From: an uncultured Clostridia bacterium
GTDB lineage: Bacteria; Bacillota; Clostridia; CAKSNL01; HGM11501
Direction of reading: 5' to 3'
Assembly: GCA_934476235.1 (NCBI GenBank)
Contig: CAKSNL010000001.1
Location: forward strand, 62,001 to 126,000
DNA length: 64,000 nucleotides
Shown piece after piece: positions 21,269 to 30,041 of the stretch (positions within the stretch are counted from its first letter, which is position 1; each line of letters begins with the position of its first letter). The notes under the pieces were generated by a model. That model did no database searches. It was given only the letters and a program-made list of their open reading frames with translations, and was not told the origin of the DNA. The position numbers were made by a program, and so were the translations under genes.

Positions 21269-23980
21269 ATGATGAAGAAACTATCTGCTCTTCTTGTCGC
21301 TCTCGTAATTTTATCGACCGGCATATTTGCCTCCGAGATCTACAGGACAGAAGAAGTCATCCCGATTGCGGACGGTATCACTTTAACAAAGGTACGGAGC
21401 TTTTATTCCGATCATAATTTAAGCTATTCATATATAAAGGCGGATCTTAATAACGAGAATGTGGGGCTCCGCCTCCTGACACCGTACACAGGGACGGACT
21501 CGCTTGACACCGTCGGTAACATCGCCTCGTCGTATCCCGGGACGGTCGCAGCGTTAAATGCTGACTTTTTCTCCACGGTCAAAAGCGGAAAGGCGCTTTC
21601 GCTCGGTATTGAGATACAGGACGGGCACCTTTTGCAGTCGCCGATAAATCCCGATACTATGGCAACGGTATATGAAAAAGACGGCGTGGTCGATATGTCC
21701 TATCTCGGCTTTAACGTGATGGTTGTGGCGCCGAACTGGGAATACGCCCCCATTGCGCACATAAACAAGCACACCGCCTACTACGGCGCGATATTGATGT
21801 ACACAAAGGACTTTAACGGAGGATACTCCCCCGCTCCCGGCGGCGAGGTGCTGGAGGTCGTTGTCGAGGACGGAATGATAAAGGAATTCAGGCGCAATAT
21901 GCCGCCGGTCCAAATCCCCGAGAACGGCTGCGTCTTAGTCGTTTCGGAAGGCTCCACCATGTTTTTCGCCAATAATTTCGCGGTCGGCGATCCGGTCAAG
22001 TTCGATTACTATGTTACTCCGGACATTTTATCGTCCGACACGGCGTTCGGCGGAGGCGCCATGCTCGTTTCCGACGGCAAAGTTGTCACCGGCTTTTCGC
22101 ACGTCATCTCGGGCTATAACCCGAGAAGCGCCATAGGCATAGATGAAAGCGGAAAAACGGTATACCTGGTCGCAGTGAACGGCAGAACGAGCGAGAGCCG
22201 CGGCATGACGATGAGCGAGCTTGCCGCGCTCATGGCTGACTTGGGCTGCTACAAAGCCGTGAATTTGGACGGCGGCGGCTCCACAAACATGGTAGCCTCC
22301 ACCATATGGGCGGAAAAGATACACACGGTGAATAAACCGAGCGAAAACAGGCGCGTTGTTAACGCGGTCGGTCTTTCATATTCGTCAGAGCCCGGCACGC
22401 CTTCCGGCATCGCGCTTGAGGCGGACGCAAGCTCCGTTTTCATCGGGCAGTCAGCAAAAATTTCCTATGCCGTATATGATGAGCATAAGCGCCCCGTATC
22501 GGGAGACGTCACATGGTTATCAGACGGCGGAGAGGTCGCGGGCGGCTACTTTACCGGTACTGTCGGCGGGAACGCATTGATCCGCGCCGAATCGGGCAGC
22601 GCTTCGGGCGAGCTTAACATTTTCGTGATCGACAAGATCGCCGGAATCGAAACGGAGCGCACAGTCTCCCTTTCTCCCGGCGAAAGCGCGGATATTCCGA
22701 TAATCGTGTATGACTTCGAGGGGCACAGGTGCTCCGTTTATAACTATGAGCCCTTCTCATTTGACACAACCGATCCGTCGGTCGCATATGCAAAGGACGG
22801 CGTTATCCACGCGGTCGGAAACGGCAGCGCGGTAATCTCGGTATCAAAGGACAGTGCCGTATCTTATATCGGCGTCACCGTCGGCGCCGCTCCCTATGAC
22901 TATACCGAGGATTTTGAAACTGCCTCCGGCGAATTTTCCTCCTACCCGGCATATGTCGGAGGGGACTGGTCCCTTTCAAATGAATTTTTCCGCTCCGGCT
23001 CATCGTCCGGCAGACTTTATTATGACTTTACCGCGGATACCGACGATACGAAGGCGGCGTACTTTTCCCTTTCTTCACCCGTAAGATTATCGGATGACGA
23101 AAGCTCCGTTTCCGTATACGCGAAAACTGGCGAGGGCTTTTCCCACTCGCTCAAAGCGCTTTTAACCGACAAAAACGGCAAGGCGCTCTATGTCGGATTC
23201 AAAAAGACGGAGGACGGCGACTTTGCCCGTTACACTGCCGATATCCCGGCGGACGCGGCGCGCCCCGTTACACTTTCCAAAATATACGTTGCCGCACTCT
23301 CCGGCGAGGAGAAGGACGAAGGATATGTTTATTTTGACGACCTTTCCTTCCGTGCCGCAGAAAGCGCGCCCCTTCCCTATGTTCCGAAAAATGTGTATGA
23401 CGACCCGGCAGAGTCCGACGGCGCGGGAAGGACCTTCTCTGTAGGCGCAGTTAAAAACAGCGGAACGCTCCTTTCAAAGCTTGCGGCGGAGAAAATGACA
23501 TCCGCACTTTCCGGCTCCTCTGCCTTTGCCCTCTTCGGAAGCGACAATTCATCTGCTGTGAACAAGCGAAATACTTTTTATAAGACTGAGGACGAGGACG
23601 CGCTTTATATAAGTGTCAACTCAGGCTCGGGCGGAATCAGAAAGGCGGACTCTTCACAGTGGGACAAGATTTTGTCCTCGGTAAGCTCCACCGGTAAAAA
23701 GAACATCTTCATTCTTTCCGAAACTCCGGTCTTATCTTCGGACAGCTTCGAAAACGAAGCGGCAACAGGATTTTTCTCAAAGCTTTCACAAAGCGGTAAA
23801 AACATATTTGTAATAGAGCACGGAAGCGTTGATTCTCTCAAAATAATTGACGGGGTGCGCTATTTCACCCTTGCGGACACGGCTGAAAATGCGGCAACGT
23901 CAACCAAAATCAATAATTATTCATACCTTGAATTTTCATTCGGAAGCAATGTGACCTACCGCGTAAAGCGCGTTTTTTAA
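21269..23980 (+). CDS. secreted phosphodiester glycosidase (NAGPA domain) with Ig-like and C-terminal domains
   Basis: A 903-residue exported protein. The signal peptide is about 1-22 (MMKKLSALLVALVILSTGIF). The phosphodiester glycosidase domain lies at about 60-360; its hallmarks are GGGAMLVSDGKVV, NPRSAIGID, YLVAVNGR and NLDGGGSTNMVAS. The human homologue removes GlcNAc from a phosphodiester, and bacterial members act on polysaccharide or wall phosphodiesters. Two Ig/Big-like beta domains follow (about 365-530), then a jelly-roll-like carbohydrate-binding region (about 535-700) and a C-terminal domain of about 200 aa that resembles a remnant of an alpha/beta phosphoesterase fold. It runs divergently from the murJ wall operon, so the substrate may be a wall or capsule polymer (inference). 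AAAGGAC precedes the ATG at 21269. Confidence 0.82.
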   Translation: MMKKLSALLVALVILSTGIFASEIYRTEEVIPIADGITLTKVRSFYSDHNLSYSYIKADLNNENVGLRLLTPYTGTDSLDTVGNIASSYPGTVAALNADFFSTVKSGKALSLGIEIQDGHLLQSPINPDTMATVYEKDGVVDMSYLGFNVMVVAPNWEYAPIAHINKHTAYYGAILMYTKDFNGGYSPAPGGEVLEVVVEDGMIKEFRRNMPPVQIPENGCVLVVSEGSTMFFANNFAVGDPVKFDYYVTPDILSSDTAFGGGAMLVSDGKVVTGFSHVISGYNPRSAIGIDESGKTVYLVAVNGRTSESRGMTMSELAALMADLGCYKAVNLDGGGSTNMVASTIWAEKIHTVNKPSENRRVVNAVGLSYSSEPGTPSGIALEADASSVFIGQSAKISYAVYDEHKRPVSGDVTWLSDGGEVAGGYFTGTVGGNALIRAESGSASGELNIFVIDKIAGIETERTVSLSPGESADIPIIVYDFEGHRCSVYNYEPFSFDTTDPSVAYAKDGVIHAVGNGSAVISVSKDSAVSYIGVTVGAAPYDYTEDFETASGEFSSYPAYVGGDWSLSNEFFRSGSSSGRLYYDFTADTDDTKAAYFSLSSPVRLSDDESSVSVYAKTGEGFSHSLKALLTDKNGKALYVGFKKTEDGDFARYTADIPADAARPVTLSKIYVAALSGEEKDEGYVYFDDLSFRAAESAPLPYVPKNVYDDPAESDGAGRTFSVGAVKNSGTLLSKLAAEKMTSALSGSSAFALFGSDNSSAVNKRNTFYKTEDEDALYISVNSGSGGIRKADSSQWDKILSSVSSTGKKNIFILSETPVLSSDSFENEAATGFFSKLSQSGKNIFVIEHGSVDSLKIIDGVRYFTLADTAENAATSTKINNYSYLEFSFGSNVTYRVKRVF

Positions 23981-24000
23981 AAAAGATTAATAAGACCGCG

Positions 24001-24037
24001 AAAGAGGGGCTTGCCTTTTGGCAAGCCCCTCTTTTTA
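24001..24037 (+). terminator. rho-independent terminator
   Basis: AAAGAGGGGCTTGCC-TTTT-GGCAAGCCCCTCTTT, followed by TT. It terminates the glycosidase gene and could act weakly in reverse for the sirtuin gene ending at 24046. Confidence 0.85.
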
Positions 24038-24045
24038 ACATATAA

Positions 24046-24759
24046 CTATCTTACCTTGATGCTTTCCAAAACCTCTCCGACCTTATCGTGCGAAACAAAG
24101 TTTGCGATATTGTCGATCGGCGTCGAGTCCTTATTGATAAGCGCCAGATACTGCCCGTGAAAGTATCCCAAAAGCCCCGCCGCGGGATACACCGTGAGCG
24201 ATGTTCCGGCAACGATCAAAAGATCCGCCTTCGCGATATGCCAAATCGCACCGCTTACCACGTCATCTGACAGTGCCTCATCATAAAGCACCACGTCGGG
24301 CTTTATCACGCCCCCGCAGGAGCAGGTCGGAATTCCCTCGGAATGTAACATAAAGTCCGCATCGTACATTTTGCCGCACTTTGTGCAGTAGTTTCTCTCC
24401 ACGCTCCCGTGAAGCTCGTAAACATTTTTGCTTCCCGCCTTCTGATGAAGCGAATCTATATTCTGCGTTATTATCGCTTTAAGCTTGCCGGCTTTTTCAA
24501 GCTCGGCAAGCTTTTTATGCGCCGCGTTCGGCAAAACACCGGGATTCAGCATTTTCCCGCGGTAATAGTCAAAAAACTCCTTTGTGTGCTTTTCAAAATA
24601 ACCGTGGCTTAAAATAAACTCGGGCGGGATGTCGTTTTTCTCGTTATAGAGCCCGTCCTTGCTCCGAAAGTCCTTTATTCCGGACTCGGTACTGACGCCG
24701 GCACCCCCGAAAAAGACAATGTACTTACTCTGATCTATCATAAGCTGAAGCTTGTTCAT
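24046..24759 (-). CDS. cobB: NAD-dependent protein deacetylase/deacylase, SIR2 family
   Basis: A 237-residue sirtuin that removes acyl groups from lysine using NAD+. NAD-binding motif VFFGGAGVSTESGIKDFRSK; TQNIDSLHQKAGS; catalytic His in YELHGS. The zinc site is made of C-x2-C (YCTKCG) and C-x-C (CSCGG), a slightly shortened second half. TSLTVYPAAGLLG and LINKDSTPID complete the Rossmann fold. Lacking the Tyr-Arg substrate pair typical of desuccinylases in this view, deacetylase is the likely activity. It lies downstream of tagO but after a strong terminator (24774-24803). No clear promoter fits in the gap, so expression may depend on read-through. The ATG at 24759 is preceded by GGAGATG. Confidence 0.93.
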   Translation of the reverse strand: MNKLQLMIDQSKYIVFFGGAGVSTESGIKDFRSKDGLYNEKNDIPPEFILSHGYFEKHTKEFFDYYRGKMLNPGVLPNAAHKKLAELEKAGKLKAIITQNIDSLHQKAGSKNVYELHGSVERNYCTKCGKMYDADFMLHSEGIPTCSCGGVIKPDVVLYDEALSDDVVSGAIWHIAKADLLIVAGTSLTVYPAAGLLGYFHGQYLALINKDSTPIDNIANFVSHDKVGEVLESIKVR

Positions 24760-24773
24760 TTTATCATCTCCGA

Positions 24774-24803
24774 AAAAAATTACGGGCGGGAGATCCCCGC
24801 CCG
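24774..24803 (-). terminator. terminator between tagO and the sirtuin gene
   Basis: CGGGCGGG (24783-24790) pairs with CCCGCCCG (24796-24803); on the minus strand a run of seven T follows. It closes the aminotransferase-trpS-tagO transcript. Confidence 0.8.
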
Positions 24804-24809
24804 CTGTAT

Positions 24810-25844
24810 TTATTGTTCTTCTTTTTTCATTCTGCCCCAGTAACGGAACACCAAAGCGCCGATAACGCCCAGAACCGCAATGATTATTGCAAGAAGCTTT
24901 GACTTAAACGACAGTACCGCGACCGCGCCGAGAATCACACATATAGCGTAAATAATCAGCACCGCCTGCTTGTGGGAAAAGCCCATATCCACCAGTCTGT
25001 GGTGAAGATGCCCCCTGTCCGGCGACATGATCGGTCTGTGCTCACGGAGCCTTCTGAAAATGGCAAAGCTCGTGTCAAATATCGGAATACCGAACGCGAT
25101 GAAGGGTACGGCAAACGCGATTATCGTGTGAACCTTAAACAGTCCAAGAACAGAAAGCGAAGCCATCACAAAGCCCAGAAACGTCGATCCCGTATCGCCC
25201 ATGAATATGGAAGCCGGGCTGAAATTATACGGCAGAAATCCGGAGCATGCGCCCACAAGAGCCGCGCACATTACCGCGATTGCATAATCTCCGCGCATAA
25301 GCGCTATTAAAAACATCGAAAACGACGCTATCGCCGAAACACCGGCGGCGAGCCCGTCCAGCCCGTCAATCAGATTCACCGCATTTGTCAGCGCGACTAT
25401 CCACAATATCGTAATGGGATAGGAAAGCCAGCCGAATTCGATACCGCCGCTTTTTAAGAACGGCAGCATAATCCGTTCGATCCTCACCCCGGCGATGACC
25501 GGAATCGCCGCCGCTGCTATCTGAAACACAAGCTTAAACTTTGCGCTAAGCGCATACTTATCATCAAACACACCGAGCACTACCATTATAAGCGCGCCCG
25601 CCAAAATAGCGGCAACTTTTAAGTCAACCTCGGTAAACACCACCGTTGACACCAAAAATCCCAAAAATATTGCAAGACCGCCGATAAGCGGAACGGAATC
25701 GGTGTGCATTCTTCTTTTATCCTTCGGAATATCTATAGCGCCGATCTTCTTTGCAAGCTTTTTCACAAAAGGCGTTGACAAAAAAGCCAGCAAAAACGCG
25801 CATACAAACGACAGAAGGATCTTTACCGTATCAGTCAATTTCAA
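24810..25844 (-). CDS. tagO: undecaprenyl-phosphate GlcNAc-1-phosphate transferase (TagO/WecA)
   Basis: A 344-residue polytopic enzyme of the MraY/WecA family that loads a sugar 1-phosphate onto undecaprenyl phosphate, starting wall polymer or polysaccharide synthesis. Family blocks: PKDKRRMHTDSVPLIGGLAI, VVLGVFDDKYALSAK with the first Asp pair, VNLIDGLDGLAAGVSAIASF, and IFMGDTGSTFLGF. The C-terminal loop MSPDRGHLHHRLVDMGFSHK, with the His-Leu-His-His element, marks WecA/TagO rather than MraY. A separate MraY lies in the dcw cluster. The gene follows trpS by 5 bp. Its product would supply the polymer that MurJ-like/CsaB proteins flip and pyruvylate (inference). Confidence 0.93.
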   Translation of the reverse strand: MKLTDTVKILLSFVCAFLLAFLSTPFVKKLAKKIGAIDIPKDKRRMHTDSVPLIGGLAIFLGFLVSTVVFTEVDLKVAAILAGALIMVVLGVFDDKYALSAKFKLVFQIAAAAIPVIAGVRIERIMLPFLKSGGIEFGWLSYPITILWIVALTNAVNLIDGLDGLAAGVSAIASFSMFLIALMRGDYAIAVMCAALVGACSGFLPYNFSPASIFMGDTGSTFLGFVMASLSVLGLFKVHTIIAFAVPFIAFGIPIFDTSFAIFRRLREHRPIMSPDRGHLHHRLVDMGFSHKQAVLIIYAICVILGAVAVLSFKSKLLAIIIAVLGVIGALVFRYWGRMKKEEQ

Positions 25845-25849
25845 TCCTC

Positions 25850-26845
25850 CTATCGTGCGATAAATCCAAGTTTTTTGTAAACCTTGTTAAGCGTCTTGTC
25901 CGCAACGTACGACGCGGTCTTCGCGCCGTTTTTGTATACGGATTCGATGTAGTCTTTGTTCCTGCTGATGTCTTCGTAACGCTCTCTTACGGGGCGGAGC
26001 ATTTCGATGACCGCCTCCGCCGTCTTTACCTTAAAATCGCCGTAGCCCGCGCCGGAAAAACGCGAAACCGCGTCCTCAATGCTCTCGCCGGTTGCAATGG
26101 AGTAGATCGAAAGGAGGTTATTTATTCCGTCCTTCCCCTCTTTATACTCGATCTTAGCGTCCGAATCCGTCACCGCGCTCTTAAACTTCTTCATTATAAC
26201 CTCGGGCGGATCAAGCACCGCTATGCTTCCCTTGGGGTCGGACTTGCTCATCTTGCTCGTAGGATCGGTAAGGCTCATTATCTTTGCGCCCACCTTCGGA
26301 ATTACCGCCTCGGGGATCTTAAAGACCTCGCCGTAGACCCCGTTGAACCTCTTGGCTATCGTCTGCGTTAATTCAAGGTGCTGCTTCTGGTCGATTCCGA
26401 CCGGCACCTTGTCCGTCTGATAAAGCAAAATGTCCGCCGCCATTAGCGTGGGGTACGTGTAAAGCCCCGCATTGATATTATCCGCGTGCTTTGCGCATTT
26501 ATCCTTAAACTGCGTCATCCTCGAAAGCTCGCCCATATAGGTGTAGCAGTTTAAGACCCATGCAAGCTGCGCATGAGCCGGAACATGGCTCTGGAAATAA
26601 ATAAGGCTCTTCTCGGGATCCAGCCCGCACGCCAAATAAAGCGCCATAAATTCCATGCATCTTTTCCTAAGCGTTGCCGGGTCCTGGCGCACCGTTATAC
26701 AGTGCTCGTCAACAACGCAAAAGCAGCACTCATACTCATCCTGCATCAAAAGCCAGTTTTTAACCGCTCCCAGATACCCGCCGAGCCCAAGCTCGCCTGA
26801 CGGCTGAATGCCGCTGAAAACTCTCTGTTTTTTCTCTTCTGCCAT
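25850..26845 (-). CDS. trpS: tryptophan-tRNA ligase
   Basis: A 331-residue class Ic aminoacyl-tRNA synthetase. VFSGIQPSGELGLGGYLGA is the HIGH region, here GLGG in place of the commoner TLGN; bacillar TrpS also varies at the first position. KMSKSDP is the KMSKS loop. Trp-binding elements VDEHCIT, QSHVPAHAQLAWVLNC, ADILLYQTDKVPVGIDQKQH are intact and the length is normal, so it should be active. It sits between an aminotransferase gene (14 bp upstream) and tagO (5 bp downstream) without its own T-box leader, which is unusual for clostridial trpS; expression would come from the promoter at 28075-28103. Confidence 0.96.
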   Translation of the reverse strand: MAEEKKQRVFSGIQPSGELGLGGYLGAVKNWLLMQDEYECCFCVVDEHCITVRQDPATLRKRCMEFMALYLACGLDPEKSLIYFQSHVPAHAQLAWVLNCYTYMGELSRMTQFKDKCAKHADNINAGLYTYPTLMAADILLYQTDKVPVGIDQKQHLELTQTIAKRFNGVYGEVFKIPEAVIPKVGAKIMSLTDPTSKMSKSDPKGSIAVLDPPEVIMKKFKSAVTDSDAKIEYKEGKDGINNLLSIYSIATGESIEDAVSRFSGAGYGDFKVKTAEAVIEMLRPVRERYEDISRNKDYIESVYKNGAKTASYVADKTLNKVYKKLGFIAR

Positions 26846-26859
26846 AAAAATACCCTTTC

Positions 26860-28041
26860 TTATATGCTCTTTAAAACATCGCCCATTGTCTTCATTCCGC
26901 TCTCAATCTGATTAAGAGTGGGCGTCGAATAGTTAAGTCTGAACATATTGCATTTTTTATCGATATCGACCATCGCGGTGGCGCCGGGCACGAAAACGAC
27001 CTTGTGCTCCACGCAGGTCTTCATGATCTCTTTCGTATCAACATCCGAATCGAACTTGCACCAGAGGAAGATTCCGCCCTCGGGCGTCGTGTGAGTGATG
27101 TTTTCGGGGAAATATTTGTCTATGCAGTCAATCATAAGGGCGCACTTTTCCCTGTACATATCAATGCTCTTTTTAATGTGCGCGTCAAAGTCATATTCCG
27201 TGATGAATTTATAGACCATCATCTGCGTAAGGCACGGGGTGTGAACGTCCGACACCTGCTTGCAAACGACCATTCTGTCAAATATATCGTTTCTCATAAT
27301 GCCGTAGCCTATTCTCATGCCGGGCGAAATGAGCTTGGAATATGAGCTTGCGTAAATAACTCTTCCCTCTTTATCCATCGACTTGATGGTGGGAATGTCG
27401 TCCCCCGAAAATCTCAGCTTCCCGTAAGGATTGTCCTCAAGTATATAAAAATCATACTTTTCCGCCAGCTCTAAGACCTTTTTTCTCTTTTCAAGGCTCA
27501 TTGTGATGCCTGTCGGATTCTGGAACGTCGGAATCGTATATAAAAGCTTTATCTTTTCCTTTTTTGCCAGCTCTTCAAGAGCATCGGTATCCAGCCCGTC
27601 GTCCAAAACTTCAATCCCAACAAGCTTTCCGCCGTATGAGCGGAGCGCGTTAAGACCGCCTATAAAGCTCGGCGCCTCGACCGCGACAGTGTCCCCCTCG
27701 TTTATAAGGCTCTTGGCGCAAAGGTCTATCACCTGCTGACCGCCGGTCGTGATAAGGCACCCGTCGCCCTCTTTCATTATTCCCTCTTTTTTCATTTCCT
27801 CGCTTACGAATGTGCGAAGAGGCGCATACCCCTCCGTCACCCCGTACTGAAGCGCGGCAGTTCCGTGTTCCTTTAATATCTCATCGGCAAGGCGCGCAAG
27901 AACTTCGTTCGGGAATATCTCTGACGAAGGATTCCCTCCCGCAAACGATATTATATCGCTCTGCCCGACCATCTTGAATATCTCTCTTATAGCGGAAGCC
28001 TGAAGCGGCTTTACTCTTTCCGCGATAAAATCTTTACTCAT
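26860..28041 (-). CDS. PLP-dependent aminotransferase (2-aminoadipate/MocR-core type, class I)
   Basis: A 393-residue fold-type I aminotransferase. It begins MSKDFIAERVKPLQASAIRE, with SFAGGNPSSEIFP following, the opening typical of the LysN/aromatic aminotransferase-like group. It has the PLP-contact block TTGGQQVIDLC, EDNPYGKLRF, and the Schiff-base Lys in SSYSKLISPGMRIGYG. C-terminal blocks are GGIFLWCKF and FRLNYSTPT. The substrate cannot be fixed; leucine, aromatic amino acids or 2-aminoadipate are typical. The start at 28041 is chosen because the promoter -10 lies at 28075-28080 and would place the earlier in-frame start at 28071 before the transcript. It is first in the operon with trpS and tagO. 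Confidence 0.88.
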   Translation of the reverse strand: MSKDFIAERVKPLQASAIREIFKMVGQSDIISFAGGNPSSEIFPNEVLARLADEILKEHGTAALQYGVTEGYAPLRTFVSEEMKKEGIMKEGDGCLITTGGQQVIDLCAKSLINEGDTVAVEAPSFIGGLNALRSYGGKLVGIEVLDDGLDTDALEELAKKEKIKLLYTIPTFQNPTGITMSLEKRKKVLELAEKYDFYILEDNPYGKLRFSGDDIPTIKSMDKEGRVIYASSYSKLISPGMRIGYGIMRNDIFDRMVVCKQVSDVHTPCLTQMMVYKFITEYDFDAHIKKSIDMYREKCALMIDCIDKYFPENITHTTPEGGIFLWCKFDSDVDTKEIMKTCVEHKVVFVPGATAMVDIDKKCNMFRLNYSTPTLNQIESGMKTMGDVLKSI

Positions 28042-28074
28042 AATATAAGACCTGCCTTTCTCATATACCATAAT

Positions 28075-28103
28075 ATTTTACCACAATTAATAAAATTTGT
28101 AAA
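28075..28103 (-). promoter_or_regulatory. promoter of the aminotransferase-trpS-tagO operon
   Basis: Minus strand TTTACA (28103-28098) and TAAAAT (28080-28075), spacer 17 bp. Confidence 0.7.
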
Positions 28104-28135
28104 GCACAATTTAAAAGAGGGTACGGCGGCTTTTC

Positions 28136-28870
28136 TCAGCGCACCTCCTTCGGCGTTTTTCCCGTTACATCAAAAAACACCTTCCGGAAATAATTTGACG
28201 ATGAAAAGCCGACCCTTTCGCTTACCTCCTCCACGGTCATATCGGTATGCATCAAAAGGTCAAGCGCATTCTGAATCATAATATTATGCTTGTAAGAGAT
28301 CGGGGTGACGCCCGTTGCCGATTTAAACAGCTTGAAAAGCCCGGAGCTGCTCATGTGGCAAAGCCCGGCGAGCGTATCAATCGTCACCGGCATATTGTAA
28401 TTGCTCTCGATATAGTCAATTGCCGGGCGGACCGCCGTTTTCCCGGAAAATACCGGTTCCTTTGCCATGCGCTTATAAAGCTCTGAAAGCAACCGGTAAA
28501 GGTGCGAAACCGAAATATAAATATCATCGGAATTATACATTTCATCAAGCAGTCTTCCCGGATAGCCTCTTACTATCTGAAAGCGATATTCATAAAAACT
28601 GTACGGCTTGACAAAGGAAAAATGCACTGAATAAAACTCTATCCCGGGAGTCCCGGACCATACCGAATAATATTTCGTCCCTTTTGCAATGTAAATGAGA
28701 TCTCCCTCCTTTGCAAAATAGCTTTTGCCTTTATAAAGGAACTGCGCATTTCCCTTTTTGATATATCCGATACACGGATTTTCAAAATCAAGCACAGAGC
28801 CTACCGTGTGCGTACGGCTGAACTTTGCAACATTACATTCGTACGATGAAATAAGCGTGTCCGTTTTCAT
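28136..28870 (-). CDS. AraC-family transcriptional regulator
   Basis: A 244-residue regulator. The N-terminal half is a cupin-like sensor (GKSYFAKEGDLIYIAKGTKY is the typical strand block). The C-terminal 100 residues carry the double helix-turn-helix: TIDTLAGLCHMSSSGLFKLF, then the second HTH ending VGFSSSNYFRKVFFDVTGKT. It is transcribed divergently from a three-gene oxidoreductase operon and very probably controls it. The ATG at 28870 has GGAGG 5-9 bp upstream; the frame is open to 28921 but that extension lacks a ribosome binding site. Its own promoter (28950-28978) overlaps one of three ACAGTA repeats, which suggests autoregulation. Confidence 0.92.
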   Translation of the reverse strand: MKTDTLISSYECNVAKFSRTHTVGSVLDFENPCIGYIKKGNAQFLYKGKSYFAKEGDLIYIAKGTKYYSVWSGTPGIEFYSVHFSFVKPYSFYEYRFQIVRGYPGRLLDEMYNSDDIYISVSHLYRLLSELYKRMAKEPVFSGKTAVRPAIDYIESNYNMPVTIDTLAGLCHMSSSGLFKLFKSATGVTPISYKHNIMIQNALDLLMHTDMTVEEVSERVGFSSSNYFRKVFFDVTGKTPKEVR

Positions 28871-28904
28871 AAAAACCTCCGTTTTGCCTTTCTTCGGCGC
28901 GCCG

Positions 28905-28954
28905 ACAGTAACTATCGTCACTTTTTACAGTATCGTGGTGTTTTTATACAGTAT
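28905..28954 (+). promoter_or_regulatory. AraC-type operator array: three ACAGTA direct repeats
   Basis: GACAGTAACT, TACAGTATCG and TACAGTATAT place ACAGTA at 28905, 28927 and 28948, that is 22 and 21 bp apart, about two helical turns each. AraC-family proteins bind direct repeats at such spacing. The last copy abuts the -35 position of the plus-strand operon and overlaps the araC-type -10. Confidence 0.6.
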
Positions 28955-28978
28955 ATTATATTTTATTTGCCTTGTCAA
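28950..28978 (-). promoter_or_regulatory. promoter of the AraC-family regulator gene
   Basis: Minus strand TTGACA (28978-28973) and TATACT (28955-28950), spacer 17 bp. The -10 element overlaps the third ACAGTA repeat. Confidence 0.7.
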
Positions 28979-28989
28979 TGCGTTATAAT
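28961..28989 (+). promoter_or_regulatory. weak, probably activator-dependent promoter of the dehydrogenase operon
   Basis: A perfect TATAAT at 28984-28989 lacks a recognisable -35 (TTTTAT at 28961-28966 at 17 bp). The AraC-type repeats end just upstream of that position, as expected for activation by a bound AraC-family protein. Confidence 0.55.
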
Positions 28990-29018
28990 GGTGAAAACAA
29001 TATACGGAGGTGTGTGAT

Positions 29019-30041
29019 ATGAAAAATCCTGAGATAGTGTTTACAGACGTAAATACAGCAAAGCTTTTAGACTCTGAGGACCGCGAACTTCTTGAAAACG
29101 AAGTCAGAGTCAAAACGGTTATCAGCATGATCAGCCCGGGAACCGAAAGAGCAAACATAACCGGCAATCCGAACGTTAGCATAGCGTCAAAAGAAAATGA
29201 AAAAGCCGTATTTCCGAGATATTCCGGCTACAGCAGTGCCGGAACCGTCACGGAAGTGGGCGAAAAAGTAACCTCTGTCAAGGCGGGCGACAGAGTGGCT
29301 ATGTACCAGAGCCTTCACAGGCTCTATAATATATTGCCCGAAAGAAATGTTGTGAAAATAGAATCTGACGATATTTCTTTTGAGGAAGCTGCCATCTGCC
29401 ATATCGGCAGTTTTCCTCTGGCTGCAATCAGAAAGACGCGTGTTGAAATAGGCGAATCGGCTCTTGTAATGGGGCTCGGAACCCTGGGACAGCTTGCGGC
29501 GGCTTATTTTCATGCGGCAGGGGCTCTGCCCGTCATCGCCGCCGACCCTTTGGAAAGCCGCAGAAACAAGGCGCTGAAATTCGGCGCAGACTATGCCCTT
29601 GACCCTGCAAATGAAGGCTTCTGTGATAAAATAAAGGAACTGTCCGGCGGCGGAATCAATGCTGCGGTTGAGGTTACCGGGCTCGGAATCGGGCTTGACG
29701 AATGTCTTGACTGCATGGCAAAATTCGGACGCGTGGCGCTTTTGGGCTGCACGAGAGACAAAAACTTTACGATAGATTATTACAGAAAGGTGCACGGACC
29801 GGGAATAAGCTTAATCGGTGCCCATACTGCGGCAAGACCCGAAAACGATTCATATCCGGGATATTTCACTCACCGCGACGACATAAAGTCGCAGCTTAAG
29901 ATGATTGCGATGAAAAGGGTCAATCTTAAGGCGATGATAGACGAGACCCATTCCCCCGCCGAGTGCACAGAGGTTTACAGCCGTTTGGTAAAAGAAAAAG
30001 ATTTCCCGACGTTTGTTCAGTTTGACTGGAGGAAAATATGA
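29019..30041 (+). CDS. zinc-type medium-chain dehydrogenase/reductase-like protein
   Basis: A 340-residue MDR-superfamily oxidoreductase. N-terminal GroES-like part: YSGYSSAGTVTEVGEKVTSV and KAGDRVAMYQS. The cofactor domain has ALVMGLGTLGQLAAAYFHAA, a G-x-G-x2-G motif, followed by VIAADPLESRRNKALKFGAD for NAD(P) choice. The usual structural-zinc Cys cluster is absent and GHE is not seen, so it belongs to the group of sorbitol/bacteriochlorophyllide-like MDR proteins found in sugar operons. The substrate is unknown. The ATG at 29019 is used because CGGAGG ends at 29010; a GTG at 29010 would overlap it. It overlaps the next gene by 4 bp. Confidence 0.85.
   Translation: MKNPEIVFTDVNTAKLLDSEDRELLENEVRVKTVISMISPGTERANITGNPNVSIASKENEKAVFPRYSGYSSAGTVTEVGEKVTSVKAGDRVAMYQSLHRLYNILPERNVVKIESDDISFEEAAICHIGSFPLAAIRKTRVEIGESALVMGLGTLGQLAAAYFHAAGALPVIAADPLESRRNKALKFGADYALDPANEGFCDKIKELSGGGINAAVEVTGLGIGLDECLDCMAKFGRVALLGCTRDKNFTIDYYRKVHGPGISLIGAHTAARPENDSYPGYFTHRDDIKSQLKMIAMKRVNLKAMIDETHSPAECTEVYSRLVKEKDFPTFVQFDWRKI

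Noticed and set aside
25850..26845. Altered HIGH motif (GLGG) in TrpS as a sign of inactivity
   Set aside because: The first His is already replaced in functional bacillar TrpS, the KMSKS loop and tryptophan pocket are intact, and length is normal.
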